DNA of 35,958 nucleotides from CAZAIO01 sp964485235 (GTDB lineage Bacteria > Chloroflexota > Dehalococcoidia > GIF9 > UBA5629), in contig CAZAIO010000011.1 of assembly GCA_964485235.1 (NCBI GenBank), positions 1 to 35,958 of the forward strand, read 5' to 3'. The translations under genes were made by a program, and so were the position numbers. Under the pieces are notes generated by a model. It worked only from the letters and a program-made list of their open reading frames with translations. It had not been told where the DNA came from and ran no database searches. Positions 16,921 through 24,889 of this stretch are shown here, one piece after another. Every line of letters begins with the position of its first letter. The first letter of the stretch is position 1.

Positions 16921-17397
16921 ATGAGAGTAGGAATCGGCTTTGACGTTCATCCTCTATCTACGGGATTTCGGCTGGTCCTCGGCGGTGTAGAAATTCCGTT
17001 CGAAAAAGGGCTTGAAGGCTACAGTGATGCCGATGTTCTGGTTCATGCTATTATGGATGCCCTTCTTGGTGCTGCCGGGCTGAAAGACATCGGGACCCAG
17101 TTTCCATCAGGTGAGCCGGAGTATAAAAATATCTCAAGCCTTATATTGCTTGACAGGGTCAATATATTACTCGGACAGAAGGGCTTTACTATAAATAATA
17201 TAGATGCCACTGTTGTGGCGCAACAGCCGAGGATCGCATCGTTTATCGATAGGATGCGCGAGAATATAGGTAATACATTGAAATTGCAGGTGGACCGGAT
17301 CATGATAAAAGCGACGACAACAGACGGCATCGGTTCGATAGGAAAAGGAGAGGGCATTGCCGCATACGCAATTGCCTCTTTAAACGAAAATATTTAA
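16921..17397 (+). CDS. ispF: 2-C-methyl-D-erythritol 2,4-cyclodiphosphate synthase
   Basis: IspF cyclises CDP-ME 2-phosphate to MEcPP with release of CMP, two enzymatic steps after IspD. The 158-aa product is the typical trimer-forming size. The metal ligands D8, H10 (GFDVHP) and H42 (VLVHAIMDALLGA) are all present. The DIGTQFP block and the C-terminal TTTDGIGSIGKGEGIAA block complete the active site. The ATG lies 3 nt after the ispD stop, so translation is probably coupled. ispE is not in the window. Confidence 0.96.
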   Translation: MRVGIGFDVHPLSTGFRLVLGGVEIPFEKGLEGYSDADVLVHAIMDALLGAAGLKDIGTQFPSGEPEYKNISSLILLDRVNILLGQKGFTINNIDATVVAQQPRIASFIDRMRENIGNTLKLQVDRIMIKATTTDGIGSIGKGEGIAAYAIASLNENI

Positions 17398-17418
17398 ACC
17401 GGAGACAATAATACCAGT

Positions 17419-18081
17419 ATGTTCAATCTAGTTAAAGATATTGCAGGCGATGTTCAGGCTGTATTTAATCACGATCCCGCTGTAAAAAATGTATTCGAAG
17501 TTTTTTTTGCATATCCGGGATTTCATGCCCGTCAATTCCATCGGATTGCGCATACTCTCCTGAAATGGCATATTCCTTTCTTTCCTCGCTGGATCTCTCA
17601 TATGAGCAGGTTTTTCACCGGCATCGAGATACATCCCGGAGCAGTAATCGGAAAGCGGTTTTTCATCGACCACGGAATGGGAGTGGTAATAGGTGAGACG
17701 ACCGAAATCGGCGATAATGTCCTCCTTTATCAGGGGGTAACGCTCGGCGGTACAAGTTTACAAAAGAAAAAACGCCATCCTACTCTGGGCAACAACGTGG
17801 TAGTCGGTGCAGGTGCGAAGATAATAGGTGCCATTACAATCGGTGATAATGTTAAAGTGGGCTCTGGTTCCGTGGTGATCACATCGGTGCCGCACAATGC
17901 GACCGTGGTGGGTGTACCCGGAAGGATCGTCGAGATACGAAATCCGGATACCGATACTGTTGAAAAGCTGCCCGATCCCGTATGGGAAAAAATCCAGAAA
18001 CTGGAAACCAAAATCGCAGAACTCGAAAAGCAAATTAAAACCGCAAAAATAGCCGAAATGTTCAAAGACAATCCCCAGTAG
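17419..18081 (+). CDS. cysE: Serine O-acetyltransferase
   Basis: CysE makes O-acetylserine from serine and acetyl-CoA, the first committed step of cysteine synthesis. The 220-aa product is of the short Bacillus-like type without the long N-terminal domain of enteric enzymes. The left-handed beta-helix is visible as hexapeptide repeats from about residue 70 to 170. The catalytic FFIDHGMGVVIGET block contains D84 and H85, and YQGVTLGGTS follows. A short C-terminal helix rich in Lys and Glu (residues 185-215) looks like a coiled coil. CGGAG lies about 15 nt before the ATG. The gene sits between ispF and cysS, so cysteine synthesis and charging are co-expressed. Confidence 0.96.
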   Translation: MFNLVKDIAGDVQAVFNHDPAVKNVFEVFFAYPGFHARQFHRIAHTLLKWHIPFFPRWISHMSRFFTGIEIHPGAVIGKRFFIDHGMGVVIGETTEIGDNVLLYQGVTLGGTSLQKKKRHPTLGNNVVVGAGAKIIGAITIGDNVKVGSGSVVITSVPHNATVVGVPGRIVEIRNPDTDTVEKLPDPVWEKIQKLETKIAELEKQIKTAKIAEMFKDNPQ

Positions 18082-18101
18082 ACTGTACCAGGAGCGATTA
18101 A

Positions 18102-19463
18102 ATGTTATTATACAACACCTTATCAGGACAGAAAGAAGAATTCATTCCTCAGGGCGATACTATTACTATGTATGTATGCGGCGTGACTGTGTATGATGAC
18201 TGCCATATAGGCCACGCAATGAGCTATATTCTTTTCGATGTAATACGGCGGTATTTCAAATTCAAAGGACTCAGCGTTAAATATGTTCAGAACTTCACCG
18301 ATATCGACGACAAGATAATTAACAGGTCCCAGCAACTCGGCATGTCATCGAGCGAACTTTCTGAAAAATACATCGCTGAATACTTCAAAGATATGGACCG
18401 CCTTAATATAACCAGGGCGGACGTCTACCCTAAAGCAACGGAAGAGATACCGAAAATAATAGAGCTCATCGAAGGACTGGTTAAAAAAGGCTATGCCTAT
18501 GCTTCCAACGGAAGCGTTTATTACCGCGTCAAGAGATTTCCGGAATATGGAAAGCTGTCACATCAGAATACCGATGATATGTTATCGAATAGCGCCCCCG
18601 ATACGGATGAAAAAGAGTCGCCTCTCGACTTTGCTCTGTGGAAAGCAACCAAACAGGGAGAACCGTCCTGGGAAAGCCCGTGGGGTTCCGGCAGGCCGGG
18701 CTGGCATATCGAGTGCAGCGCTATGTCATTGAAATATCTCGGCGATACCATAGACATTCACGGCGGAGGTAAAGATCTTATATTCCCCCATCATGAAAAT
18801 GAAATAGCGCAATCTGAAAGCTTTACCGGCAAACCGTTCGTTAATTACTGGCTCCATAACGGACTGCTTCAGCTAAGCGGAGACAAAATGAGCAAATCAC
18901 TCGGGAACCTGGTTACTATAAAAGATGCGCTCAGCCGTTTCAGCCCCGATGCCATCCGCTTCTTCATTCTCAGTTCGCATTACCGGAGTCCGATTACGTA
19001 TAGCGAAGAAACTCTGACGGCCGCGGAAGCCGGTATTGAAAGGATAAGGCAGGCGGTAAAGAAACAGGGCAACGAGGGGAAAAATGCCGGTACACTCGAC
19101 AGCGCACCGTTTAAGAACAAATTCATTGAGAGTATGGACGACGATTTCAATTCGGCTCAGGCGATCGCTGCTCTTTTCGATCTCGCCAGGGAAATAAATC
19201 GATGTGCAGCGGCGGGAATGAATATAGATGAAGCACGTCAGACTCTCCTCGAATTATCGAATATTATGGGATTTACTCTGGAAGAACCGGAAGGCCTTTC
19301 AACCGATGCCGGACCGCTTATCGACCTGCTTATATCGGTCCGTAATGAATTGAGAAAAGAGAAGAACTGGCGTATGTCGGATAAAATACGTGATGAACTG
19401 GCAGCTCTGGGCATTACCCTTGAAGATTCGCCCAACGGTACGACCTGGAAACAGAGCCGTTAG
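18102..19463 (+). CDS. cysS: Cysteinyl-tRNA synthetase
   Basis: A class I aminoacyl-tRNA synthetase that charges tRNA-Cys. The HIGH signature is H35-I-G-H38 and the KMSKS loop is K262-MSKS. Zinc ligands that select cysteine are visible as C26 (MYVCGVTVYDDC), the Cys of GWHIECSAMS and the His/Glu of HHENEIAQ. At 453 aa the length is normal, with an intact C-terminal anticodon-binding domain. AGGAG is placed 10 nt before the ATG. It is the last gene of the ispD operon and faces the SAM hydrolase gene tail-to-tail. I see no convincing terminator in the 67-bp gap. Confidence 0.97.
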   Translation: MLLYNTLSGQKEEFIPQGDTITMYVCGVTVYDDCHIGHAMSYILFDVIRRYFKFKGLSVKYVQNFTDIDDKIINRSQQLGMSSSELSEKYIAEYFKDMDRLNITRADVYPKATEEIPKIIELIEGLVKKGYAYASNGSVYYRVKRFPEYGKLSHQNTDDMLSNSAPDTDEKESPLDFALWKATKQGEPSWESPWGSGRPGWHIECSAMSLKYLGDTIDIHGGGKDLIFPHHENEIAQSESFTGKPFVNYWLHNGLLQLSGDKMSKSLGNLVTIKDALSRFSPDAIRFFILSSHYRSPITYSEETLTAAEAGIERIRQAVKKQGNEGKNAGTLDSAPFKNKFIESMDDDFNSAQAIAALFDLAREINRCAAAGMNIDEARQTLLELSNIMGFTLEEPEGLSTDAGPLIDLLISVRNELRKEKNWRMSDKIRDELAALGITLEDSPNGTTWKQSR

Positions 19464-19530
19464 AAAAAAGATTCGCACCGGTCCGGTTTCAGCAGTTATT
19501 TCCTTGAATCGCTATTGCGCGTGAAAACAT

Positions 19531-20373
19531 CTATCTGTCTTCATACATAATTACGGTCACCTCGTCACCGGTTTCAGCATTCAGATATCTCGCTGCATTA
19601 CCTTTTGACAGAGCTATTTCCATATAGCCGGAACTCCCCGTGAGGACAATCAGTCCTTCTTTTTCGGCATACACACGCTGTATTCCCTCTATAGATGAAC
19701 CCTTTATCAGAACTCTTATCGTTTTAGAGGACAGTTGATCTACTTTTATATTCGTGACCAGGTTACCAAACCGGTCGATATGGAGTACCATGCCTTTCAG
19801 GTGCCCGTCGCTTTTGTAGTAAGGACGTATAATCGGAAAAGCGTTCAGATAATGAATCTGCCTTCCGAGCTGAAATAAGGGCACTCCCCGTGCAAGATGG
19901 GCCGCGGCAGGAGCAAAGACATCACGTCCGTGAAATACAGGACTGACCGTTTTATGCCGGTAAAGGGTATTTGTCAGATGGACTGCATCAAGCCCGGCTG
20001 CAAGCTTTCTTCTCCGGACAATTCCGTAATCGGACATGTTCGATACGCGCCACCCCGGACAATAATCTTCGATAACATAGCTCAGGACACCGTTATCCGG
20101 CGCGACGAACGTCCCGTGCGGGGTGCTTAGCACAACAGCTTTACGGCGTGTTCCCACGCCCGGGTCAACGACAATTACATGGATCGTATTTGCCGGAAAA
20201 TAACTGTATGCTTTCCCGATGATGAACGCAGCTTCATTAATATTTTGCGGAGCAATAGAATGACAGATATCAACTATTGTAATATCAGGACTGATTGAAA
20301 GGAGCGCCCCTTTAACAGATGCGACATAGAGACCCTCACCAAAATCAGTGGTCAGCGTAACTATGGCAGGCAT
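19531..20373 (-). CDS. S-adenosyl-L-methionine hydrolase (adenosine-forming), DUF62 family
   Basis: The 280-aa product belongs to the DUF62 family, related to fluorinase and chlorinase, whose common members hydrolyse SAM to adenosine and methionine. The N-terminal VTLTTDFG block, VVDPGVGTRRKAV and the C-terminal DRFGNLVTNI motif are all present. Candidate catalytic residues are D70, R77 and H148 (the Asp-Arg-His set). No halogenase-specific insertion is evident, so hydrolase is the more likely activity. It is the last gene of a long minus-strand tandem, 23 nt after secG, with AAAGGAAG before its ATG. Its role in vivo is not established; removal of excess SAM is one suggestion. Confidence 0.88.
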   Translation of the reverse strand: MPAIVTLTTDFGEGLYVASVKGALLSISPDITIVDICHSIAPQNINEAAFIIGKAYSYFPANTIHVIVVDPGVGTRRKAVVLSTPHGTFVAPDNGVLSYVIEDYCPGWRVSNMSDYGIVRRRKLAAGLDAVHLTNTLYRHKTVSPVFHGRDVFAPAAAHLARGVPLFQLGRQIHYLNAFPIIRPYYKSDGHLKGMVLHIDRFGNLVTNIKVDQLSSKTIRVLIKGSSIEGIQRVYAEKEGLIVLTGSSGYMEIALSKGNAARYLNAETGDEVTVIMYEDR

Positions 20374-20396
20374 ACCCCGTTACTTCCTTTTAACTA

Positions 20397-20618
20397 TCAG
20401 ATGCCTATCCTTACAACAAGAACGGAAAGGATGACAAATAAAACGACCAGACCGATGGTAAATTGAAAAAGACTCTTCTCAATTCCCCGCCTCGTCCGGT
20501 AAACGCTATCGGGCTGCCCGAATATACCACCCAGTCCACCACCTTTAACCTGAAGCAGCAATACACCGATAAGCACTACAGCAACAACAATCTGCGCAAT
20601 AATAAGGTAATTCGACAC
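20397..20618 (-). CDS. secG: Preprotein translocase subunit SecG
   Basis: A 73-aa protein with two transmembrane helices (about residues 3-24 and 50-70) joined by the Gly-rich cytoplasmic loop KGGGLGGIFGQ, the SecG signature. SecG is the accessory subunit of the SecYEG translocon in the plasma membrane. The GTG start at 20618 lies 1 nt after the gatB stop, with GGGGGAAA inside the end of gatB as ribosome binding site, so the two are coupled. Confidence 0.93.
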   Translation of the reverse strand: MSNYLIIAQIVVAVVLIGVLLLQVKGGGLGGIFGQPDSVYRTRRGIEKSLFQFTIGLVVLFVILSVLVVRIGI

Positions 20619-20619
20619 T

Positions 20620-22089
20620 TTAATTTCCCCCGAGTCTATCTAACAACTTTTCTTTTACAATAGCGGGGTTCGCCCGCCCTTTTGTAGCTTTCATAACCTG
20701 TCCCACAAGGAACACCAGAGACTGCTCTTTCCCCGCCTTATAGTCGGAGACAGCTTTTTCATTTCCCGCGATAACATCCGCAATAACCTTCTCTATCTCA
20801 CCGGCATCGCTTATTTGACTGAGCCCTTTATCCTTCACAATATCCTGAGGATTCTTTCCCGTATTGAACATTTCCTCAAATACAGTCTTTGCCGCCGGTC
20901 CGCCCAGGGTTCCCTTATCTATCAGGGTTACTAACTCGACCAGATGTTCCGGTATTATTTTAACATCTTCCGGCCTGGTATTAGAAGCATTGAGCAGCCT
21001 GCTGAAATCTCCAAGAAGCCAGTTGCTCACTGTTTTCGCTTTCTGCTTGATATCTCCGCCGGAGACATTTGCCATGCACTTCTGGAAATAATCAGCCAGG
21101 GACTTCGACTCAACAAGCAGGTCCGCGTCATATTTCGGCAGTCCGAATTGTGTCATAAAACGGTCGTGCAACAGCTCAGGCAGTTCAGGCAACCGCTGCT
21201 CTATATCTCCAACCCAGTCCCTGCTGATGGAAAGCGGCGGCAGATCAGGTTCCGGAAAATAGCGGTAGTCATGGGCATATTCTTTGCTGCGCTGGCTGAC
21301 AGTAATCCCTTTCTCCTCAACCCATCCTCTTGTTTCCTGCACCAGTTTTCCGCCGGTACTCATTACCTCTCTCTGCCGCTTCGCCTCATACTCAAGCGCC
21401 CTGTATACAGCCTTGAAGCTGTTCATGTTCTTTACTTCCACCTTTGAGAGATATTCCTTGCTTCCTACCGGGCGGATACTGATATTGGCATCACACCTGA
21501 AACTTCCCTCTTCCATATTACCGGTTGAAACCCCCAGGTATCTTAATATCGTCCTCAGGGTCATAAGATATTGCCTTGCTTCTTCGGGAGAACTCATATC
21601 CGGCTCGCTCACGATTTCCATAAGCGGCACTCCAGCCCTGTTCACATCCATCAGACTGAAACTCTCTCCCTCATTCGTCGTTTTATGAGTTAGTTTGGCT
21701 ACATCCTCTTCCAGATGCACCCTGGTAATTCCGACTTTCTTCATGTCATTATCTACATAAAAAGAAAGCCAGCCACGTTCTCCCATCGGAGCATCATATT
21801 GTGATATCTGGTATCCCTTCATTAAATCCGGGTATGGGTAATTTTTCCGGTCGAACTTGGCACGTTCCGATACAGTACAATGCAATGCCAGCGCCGTTAA
21901 CATTGTGAACTCCACTGCTTTCCTGTTTATTGTCGGAAGCACTCCCGGCATACCCAGACAAACCGGGCAAACATGCGTATTCGGAGGAGTGCTGGCATAA
22001 TCAGAACTGCACGAGCAAAACATTTTGCTATCGGTCAGCAATTGCGCATGTACTTCAAGGCCGATTATAGTCTCGTAATCCGTAACCAC
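20620..22089 (-). CDS. gatB: Aspartyl/glutamyl-tRNA(Asn/Gln) amidotransferase subunit B
   Basis: GatB is the tRNA-binding kinase subunit of GatCAB, which converts misacylated Glu-tRNA(Gln) and Asp-tRNA(Asn). The product has the N-terminal YETIIGLEVHAQL motif, the DLMKGYQISQYD and LEEDVAKL blocks, DVNRAGVPLMEIVSEPD and the C-terminal YqeY-like domain (about residues 340-489). The start is set at the GTG at 22089 (489 aa), not the TTG at 22128. A promoter (-35 at 22123-22128, -10 at 22100-22105) occupies the upstream part of the frame, and the GTG places the conserved YETIIGLEVH block four residues from the N-terminus. No Shine-Dalgarno is seen, consistent with a leaderless mRNA. Read-through from yraN is also likely. 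gatA and gatC are not in the window. Confidence 0.94.
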   Translation of the reverse strand: MVTDYETIIGLEVHAQLLTDSKMFCSCSSDYASTPPNTHVCPVCLGMPGVLPTINRKAVEFTMLTALALHCTVSERAKFDRKNYPYPDLMKGYQISQYDAPMGERGWLSFYVDNDMKKVGITRVHLEEDVAKLTHKTTNEGESFSLMDVNRAGVPLMEIVSEPDMSSPEEARQYLMTLRTILRYLGVSTGNMEEGSFRCDANISIRPVGSKEYLSKVEVKNMNSFKAVYRALEYEAKRQREVMSTGGKLVQETRGWVEEKGITVSQRSKEYAHDYRYFPEPDLPPLSISRDWVGDIEQRLPELPELLHDRFMTQFGLPKYDADLLVESKSLADYFQKCMANVSGGDIKQKAKTVSNWLLGDFSRLLNASNTRPEDVKIIPEHLVELVTLIDKGTLGGPAAKTVFEEMFNTGKNPQDIVKDKGLSQISDAGEIEKVIADVIAGNEKAVSDYKAGKEQSLVFLVGQVMKATKGRANPAIVKEKLLDRLGGN

Positions 22090-22099
22090 AATAGAGGTA

Positions 22100-22128
22100 A
22101 GTATATCAGCTTGACTCTGGGCAGGCAA
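22100..22128 (-). promoter_or_regulatory. Internal promoter of gatB, leaderless transcript predicted
   Basis: On the minus strand TTGCCT (22123-22128), a 17-nt spacer and TATACT (22100-22105) form a promoter, and the -10 is extended by TGA. The gatB GTG starts 10 nt after the -10 box, so the 5' leader would be about 0-4 nt. It lies between yraN and gatB, inside the long tandem. Confidence 0.55.
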
Positions 22129-22163
22129 GAAAGCTTTACCATCTGTCTGCGGGCAAAATAAAG

Positions 22164-22529
22164 CTACATCCCGATAGCATTTTCGATAAGCTCGATCCTG
22201 GTCGCTTTATCGTCCATATCGAGCTCTACGGCAACAAAATCTATACGCCAGAACTGCCCGGGGCGGAGGGGTTTTGCTTCCAGATAAGCAAACGCGGAGG
22301 CTTTCAGTTTTTCCTTTTTCGAATGGGTGACCGATTCCTCGGGAGTACCGAACTGAGCACTCCTTTTGGTACGCACCTCGATAAAAATCAGGTAGTCTTT
22401 CTTTTCAGCTATAATATCGATCTCACCGTGCGGACAGCGATAGTTTGTACCGCAAATCCGGTAACCGTTCTTCTTGAGAAATTTACCGGCGAGCTTCTCT
22501 CCCAGGTCGCCTGTTTCCTTGCGTTTCAT
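22164..22529 (-). CDS. UPF0102 / YraN-family predicted endonuclease
   Basis: A 121-aa protein of the YraN (UPF0102) family, which has a PD-(D/E)XK nuclease-like fold. The core motif is visible as GEIDIIAEKKDYLIFIEVRTK, with Asp then E-V-R as the catalytic-site equivalents, and NYRC precedes it. The function is not established. The family is commonly encoded beside rnhB, as here. The ATG at 22529 overlaps the rnhB stop codon as ATGA, so the longer open frame upstream is not the gene. Translational coupling to rnhB is expected. Confidence 0.9.
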   Translation of the reverse strand: MKRKETGDLGEKLAGKFLKKNGYRICGTNYRCPHGEIDIIAEKKDYLIFIEVRTKRSAQFGTPEESVTHSKKEKLKASAFAYLEAKPLRPGQFWRIDFVAVELDMDDKATRIELIENAIGM

Positions 22530-23170
22530 AACAGCGCACTCATATTGCGTATCGGTGCAAATGAATAACGATGAATTGCCGACGGGCCGTGCTTTCGCAG
22601 GCATAGTAAATGATATTCCGTACCGTACCCTTTATGGCGGGCAAATCCATACAGCGGATATGAACCGTCATATTCATCCATTATGCGGTCCCGGGTTACT
22701 TTGGCAATAATCGAAGCACAGGCAATCGAAAGGCAATGTCTATCTCCGCTCACTATACATTTTTGAAGCACGGAGACCCGTGTAATTGCCAAACCGTCGA
22801 TGAGAACATAGTCAGGAGCACAGGAAAGCTTTTTTATAGCTTCGCCCATTGCCATTTTCGTTGCATTGAATATATTCACTGAGTCTATGGTTTCACTGGG
22901 TATAATTCCTATTCCGATAGATACTGCTTCTTCCAGAATCAGGGCATACATCCTGTCCCTCATGTCGGGACTGAGCAGCTTGCTGTCCCTGACCTTGTCC
23001 AGATGGGGAAATCTATCAACCGCAGGCAAGATCACCGCAGCGGCAACGACAGGACCGGCAAGTGCTCCCCTTCCTGCCTCATCGACACCGGCGATAGACC
23101 GGTACCCCTGCGCAATTAGCCGGTTCTCTTCATCCAGCGTAGGATATGTGCTTTCCATATTACGCGACAT
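22526..23170 (-). CDS. rnhB: Ribonuclease HII
   Basis: RNase HII nicks DNA at embedded ribonucleotides and degrades RNA in RNA-DNA hybrids. The signature GVDEAGRGALAGPVVAAA carries D30 and E31, followed by DSKLLS, ACASIIAKVTRDR and the C-terminal HKGYGTEYH block typical of type 2 enzymes. From the ATG at 23170 it is 214 aa. This start has GGAGGG about 10 nt upstream and overlaps the mnmA end by 11 nt. An ATG at 23158, immediately after the mnmA stop, is an alternative. The catalytic Asp/Glu set appears complete. It is followed by yraN in an ATGA overlap. Confidence 0.95.
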   Translation of the reverse strand: MSRNMESTYPTLDEENRLIAQGYRSIAGVDEAGRGALAGPVVAAAVILPAVDRFPHLDKVRDSKLLSPDMRDRMYALILEEAVSIGIGIIPSETIDSVNIFNATKMAMGEAIKKLSCAPDYVLIDGLAITRVSVLQKCIVSGDRHCLSIACASIIAKVTRDRIMDEYDGSYPLYGFARHKGYGTEYHLLCLRKHGPSAIHRYSFAPIRNMSALL

Positions 23171-24227
23171 AGTCGATAGTCCCTCCGCCGAGTACCTCAT
23201 CATCTCTATAAAAAACCGCTGCCTGACCTGGAGTTATGGCACGCTGCGCGTCCTTAAAATTTACTTTTACCGGACCATGCTCCGGGGATATAACAGCCGG
23301 GGTTTCCCCGGTCTTATATCGTATCTTTACCTTCCCTTCAAACGGAGCAACGGGCTCAAATCCGGATATCCAGTTGACACCCATAACTATAAGCTCCTTT
23401 TTATAGAGGTCTGTTTCTTCTCCCACAGTAATTATGTTGGAATCCGGGTTAATACCGGTTACATAGAGCGGTTTTTCCGAAGCGATACGTAGTTTTCGCC
23501 TCTGTCCAATTGTATAACCGGCGATACCGTTGTGTCTACCTATAATATTTCCTGAGCGGTCAATTATTTCACCGTCCTCCCGGGTATAGTGTCGTTTTAT
23601 ATATCCAGTATAATCGCCGTCAACAAAACAGAGGTCCTGGCTTCCGGACTCCCGACCCATCGGGACCCCTATTCTTCCGGCAATCGCTATTACCTCGTTT
23701 CTGATATATTGTCCCAGAGGAAACAGGAGACGACCCAGCTTTTCCTGGTCGAGCATATAGAGCACATATGACTGGTCTTTCCTGCGGTCTTTCCCTTTTA
23801 GCAGGTGATACCGGTCATCGAAAAAAGATATTCCCACATAGTGTCCCGTGGCAAAATAGTCCGCTCCCATTTCAACGGCCCTGTCGAATAGAATGCCGAA
23901 TTTTAACATGCGGTTGCACTGTATACAGGGATTCGGCGTTCTCCCCCTGCCGTATTCCCCCTGAAAATAATCGATCACAGCACGTTTGAATTCGCTCACG
24001 AGGTCAATCACATTGCAGTTAATCCCCAGTGCAGGGCATATCTGTTCCAGCAAGACAGATTCATCGTTATAGAGCGTCTTTTCTTTTTCATTGGTATTCG
24101 ACAGGTCCGGGATAAACCGGCGCATATATATGCCGGTTACATCATATCCTGCTTCTTTTAATAAATACGCAGCAACAGCAGAATCAACACCGCCGCTTAA
24201 CGCGACAGCCACCTTTTTCCCGCTCAT
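23160..24227 (-). CDS. mnmA: tRNA-specific 2-thiouridylase MnmA
   Basis: MnmA (TrmU) inserts sulfur at position 2 of the wobble uridine in Lys, Glu and Gln tRNAs. The PP-loop is S11-GGVDS16. The catalytic Cys pair is C101 (TPNPCIQC) and C200 (GSQDLC). The central GHYVGI and KGKDRRKDQSYVLY motifs match the family, and the C-terminal beta-barrel is complete. At 355 aa it is of normal length. The ATG lies 3 nt after the tmk stop and the 3' end overlaps rnhB, so it is embedded in the operon. No iscS or tus genes, which would supply sulfur, are in the window. Confidence 0.96.
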   Translation of the reverse strand: MSGKKVAVALSGGVDSAVAAYLLKEAGYDVTGIYMRRFIPDLSNTNEKEKTLYNDESVLLEQICPALGINCNVIDLVSEFKRAVIDYFQGEYGRGRTPNPCIQCNRMLKFGILFDRAVEMGADYFATGHYVGISFFDDRYHLLKGKDRRKDQSYVLYMLDQEKLGRLLFPLGQYIRNEVIAIAGRIGVPMGRESGSQDLCFVDGDYTGYIKRHYTREDGEIIDRSGNIIGRHNGIAGYTIGQRRKLRIASEKPLYVTGINPDSNIITVGEETDLYKKELIVMGVNWISGFEPVAPFEGKVKIRYKTGETPAVISPEHGPVKVNFKDAQRAITPGQAAVFYRDDEVLGGGTIDYVA

Positions 24228-24230
24228 CCG

Positions 24231-24854
24231 TTATACGTCCTGCTCGCACTCAAGCAGTGATTCCACTTTCTCCACGATAATGCGCGATATTTCCGCTCGG
24301 GGCATCGTTGCATCGATCACCATCCACCGTTCCGGCTCTTCAGCCGCCATCTTCAAATAACCGTTGCGGACCCTGTTATGAAAGCTGATATCCTCTTCTT
24401 CAAAACGGTCACGGCCTTTTGTATGTTTTCTGCCTAACCCCTGCTCAGCCGGAATATCGAGTAAAATAGTAAAATCGGCATTGATGCCGCCGTTGGCAAT
24501 ATTATGTAAAGTTTCTATTGTCGCCATTTCTATTCCTCTCCCATACCCCTGATATGCCCGTGTCGAATCTATAAACCTGTCGCAGACCACCACCTTGCCT
24601 TTCTGTAAAGAAGGCTGGATTACCTCCCTGACCAGTTGCAGACGGCATACGTTGAATAGAAATAGCTCGACATCGGCAGAGATAGAATCGTGGTATTTCT
24701 GTTTCATCAGGCGCTCCAGTTCTTTCCCCAGTTCCGTACCGCCGGGATCACTGGTGTTTACGACAGGAATACCGAGCGTCACAAGATGATTATAGAGCAC
24801 ACCCGTCTGATATGTTTTTCCACAGCCCTCGCATCCTTCGAAGGTAATAAACAT
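24231..24854 (-). CDS. tmk: Thymidylate kinase
   Basis: Tmk phosphorylates dTMP to dTDP. The 207-aa product has the P-loop F5-EGCEGCGKT14, the DPGGTELG motif, the DR motif DRFIDSTRAYQGYGRG and a LID region near GRDRFEEED. The P-loop reads CGKT followed by Tyr where GSGKST or GSGKTT is usual; it still fits GxxxxGKT. GGAGA lies about 13 nt before the ATG. It stands downstream of the R3H ATPase (35-nt gap) and 3 nt before mnmA. In some bacteria tmk adjoins holB; here holB lies 10 kb away. Confidence 0.94.
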   Translation of the reverse strand: MFITFEGCEGCGKTYQTGVLYNHLVTLGIPVVNTSDPGGTELGKELERLMKQKYHDSISADVELFLFNVCRLQLVREVIQPSLQKGKVVVCDRFIDSTRAYQGYGRGIEMATIETLHNIANGGINADFTILLDIPAEQGLGRKHTKGRDRFEEEDISFHNRVRNGYLKMAAEEPERWMVIDATMPRAEISRIIVEKVESLLECEQDV

Positions 24855-24889
24855 AGTCAGTATCTATTCTCCAGATTTAGTATAAAGGT

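Noticed and set aside
19464..19530. GATTC/GAATC plus T run as a terminator for the minus-strand tandem
   Set aside because: The stem is 5 bp with a long interior; too weak to annotate.
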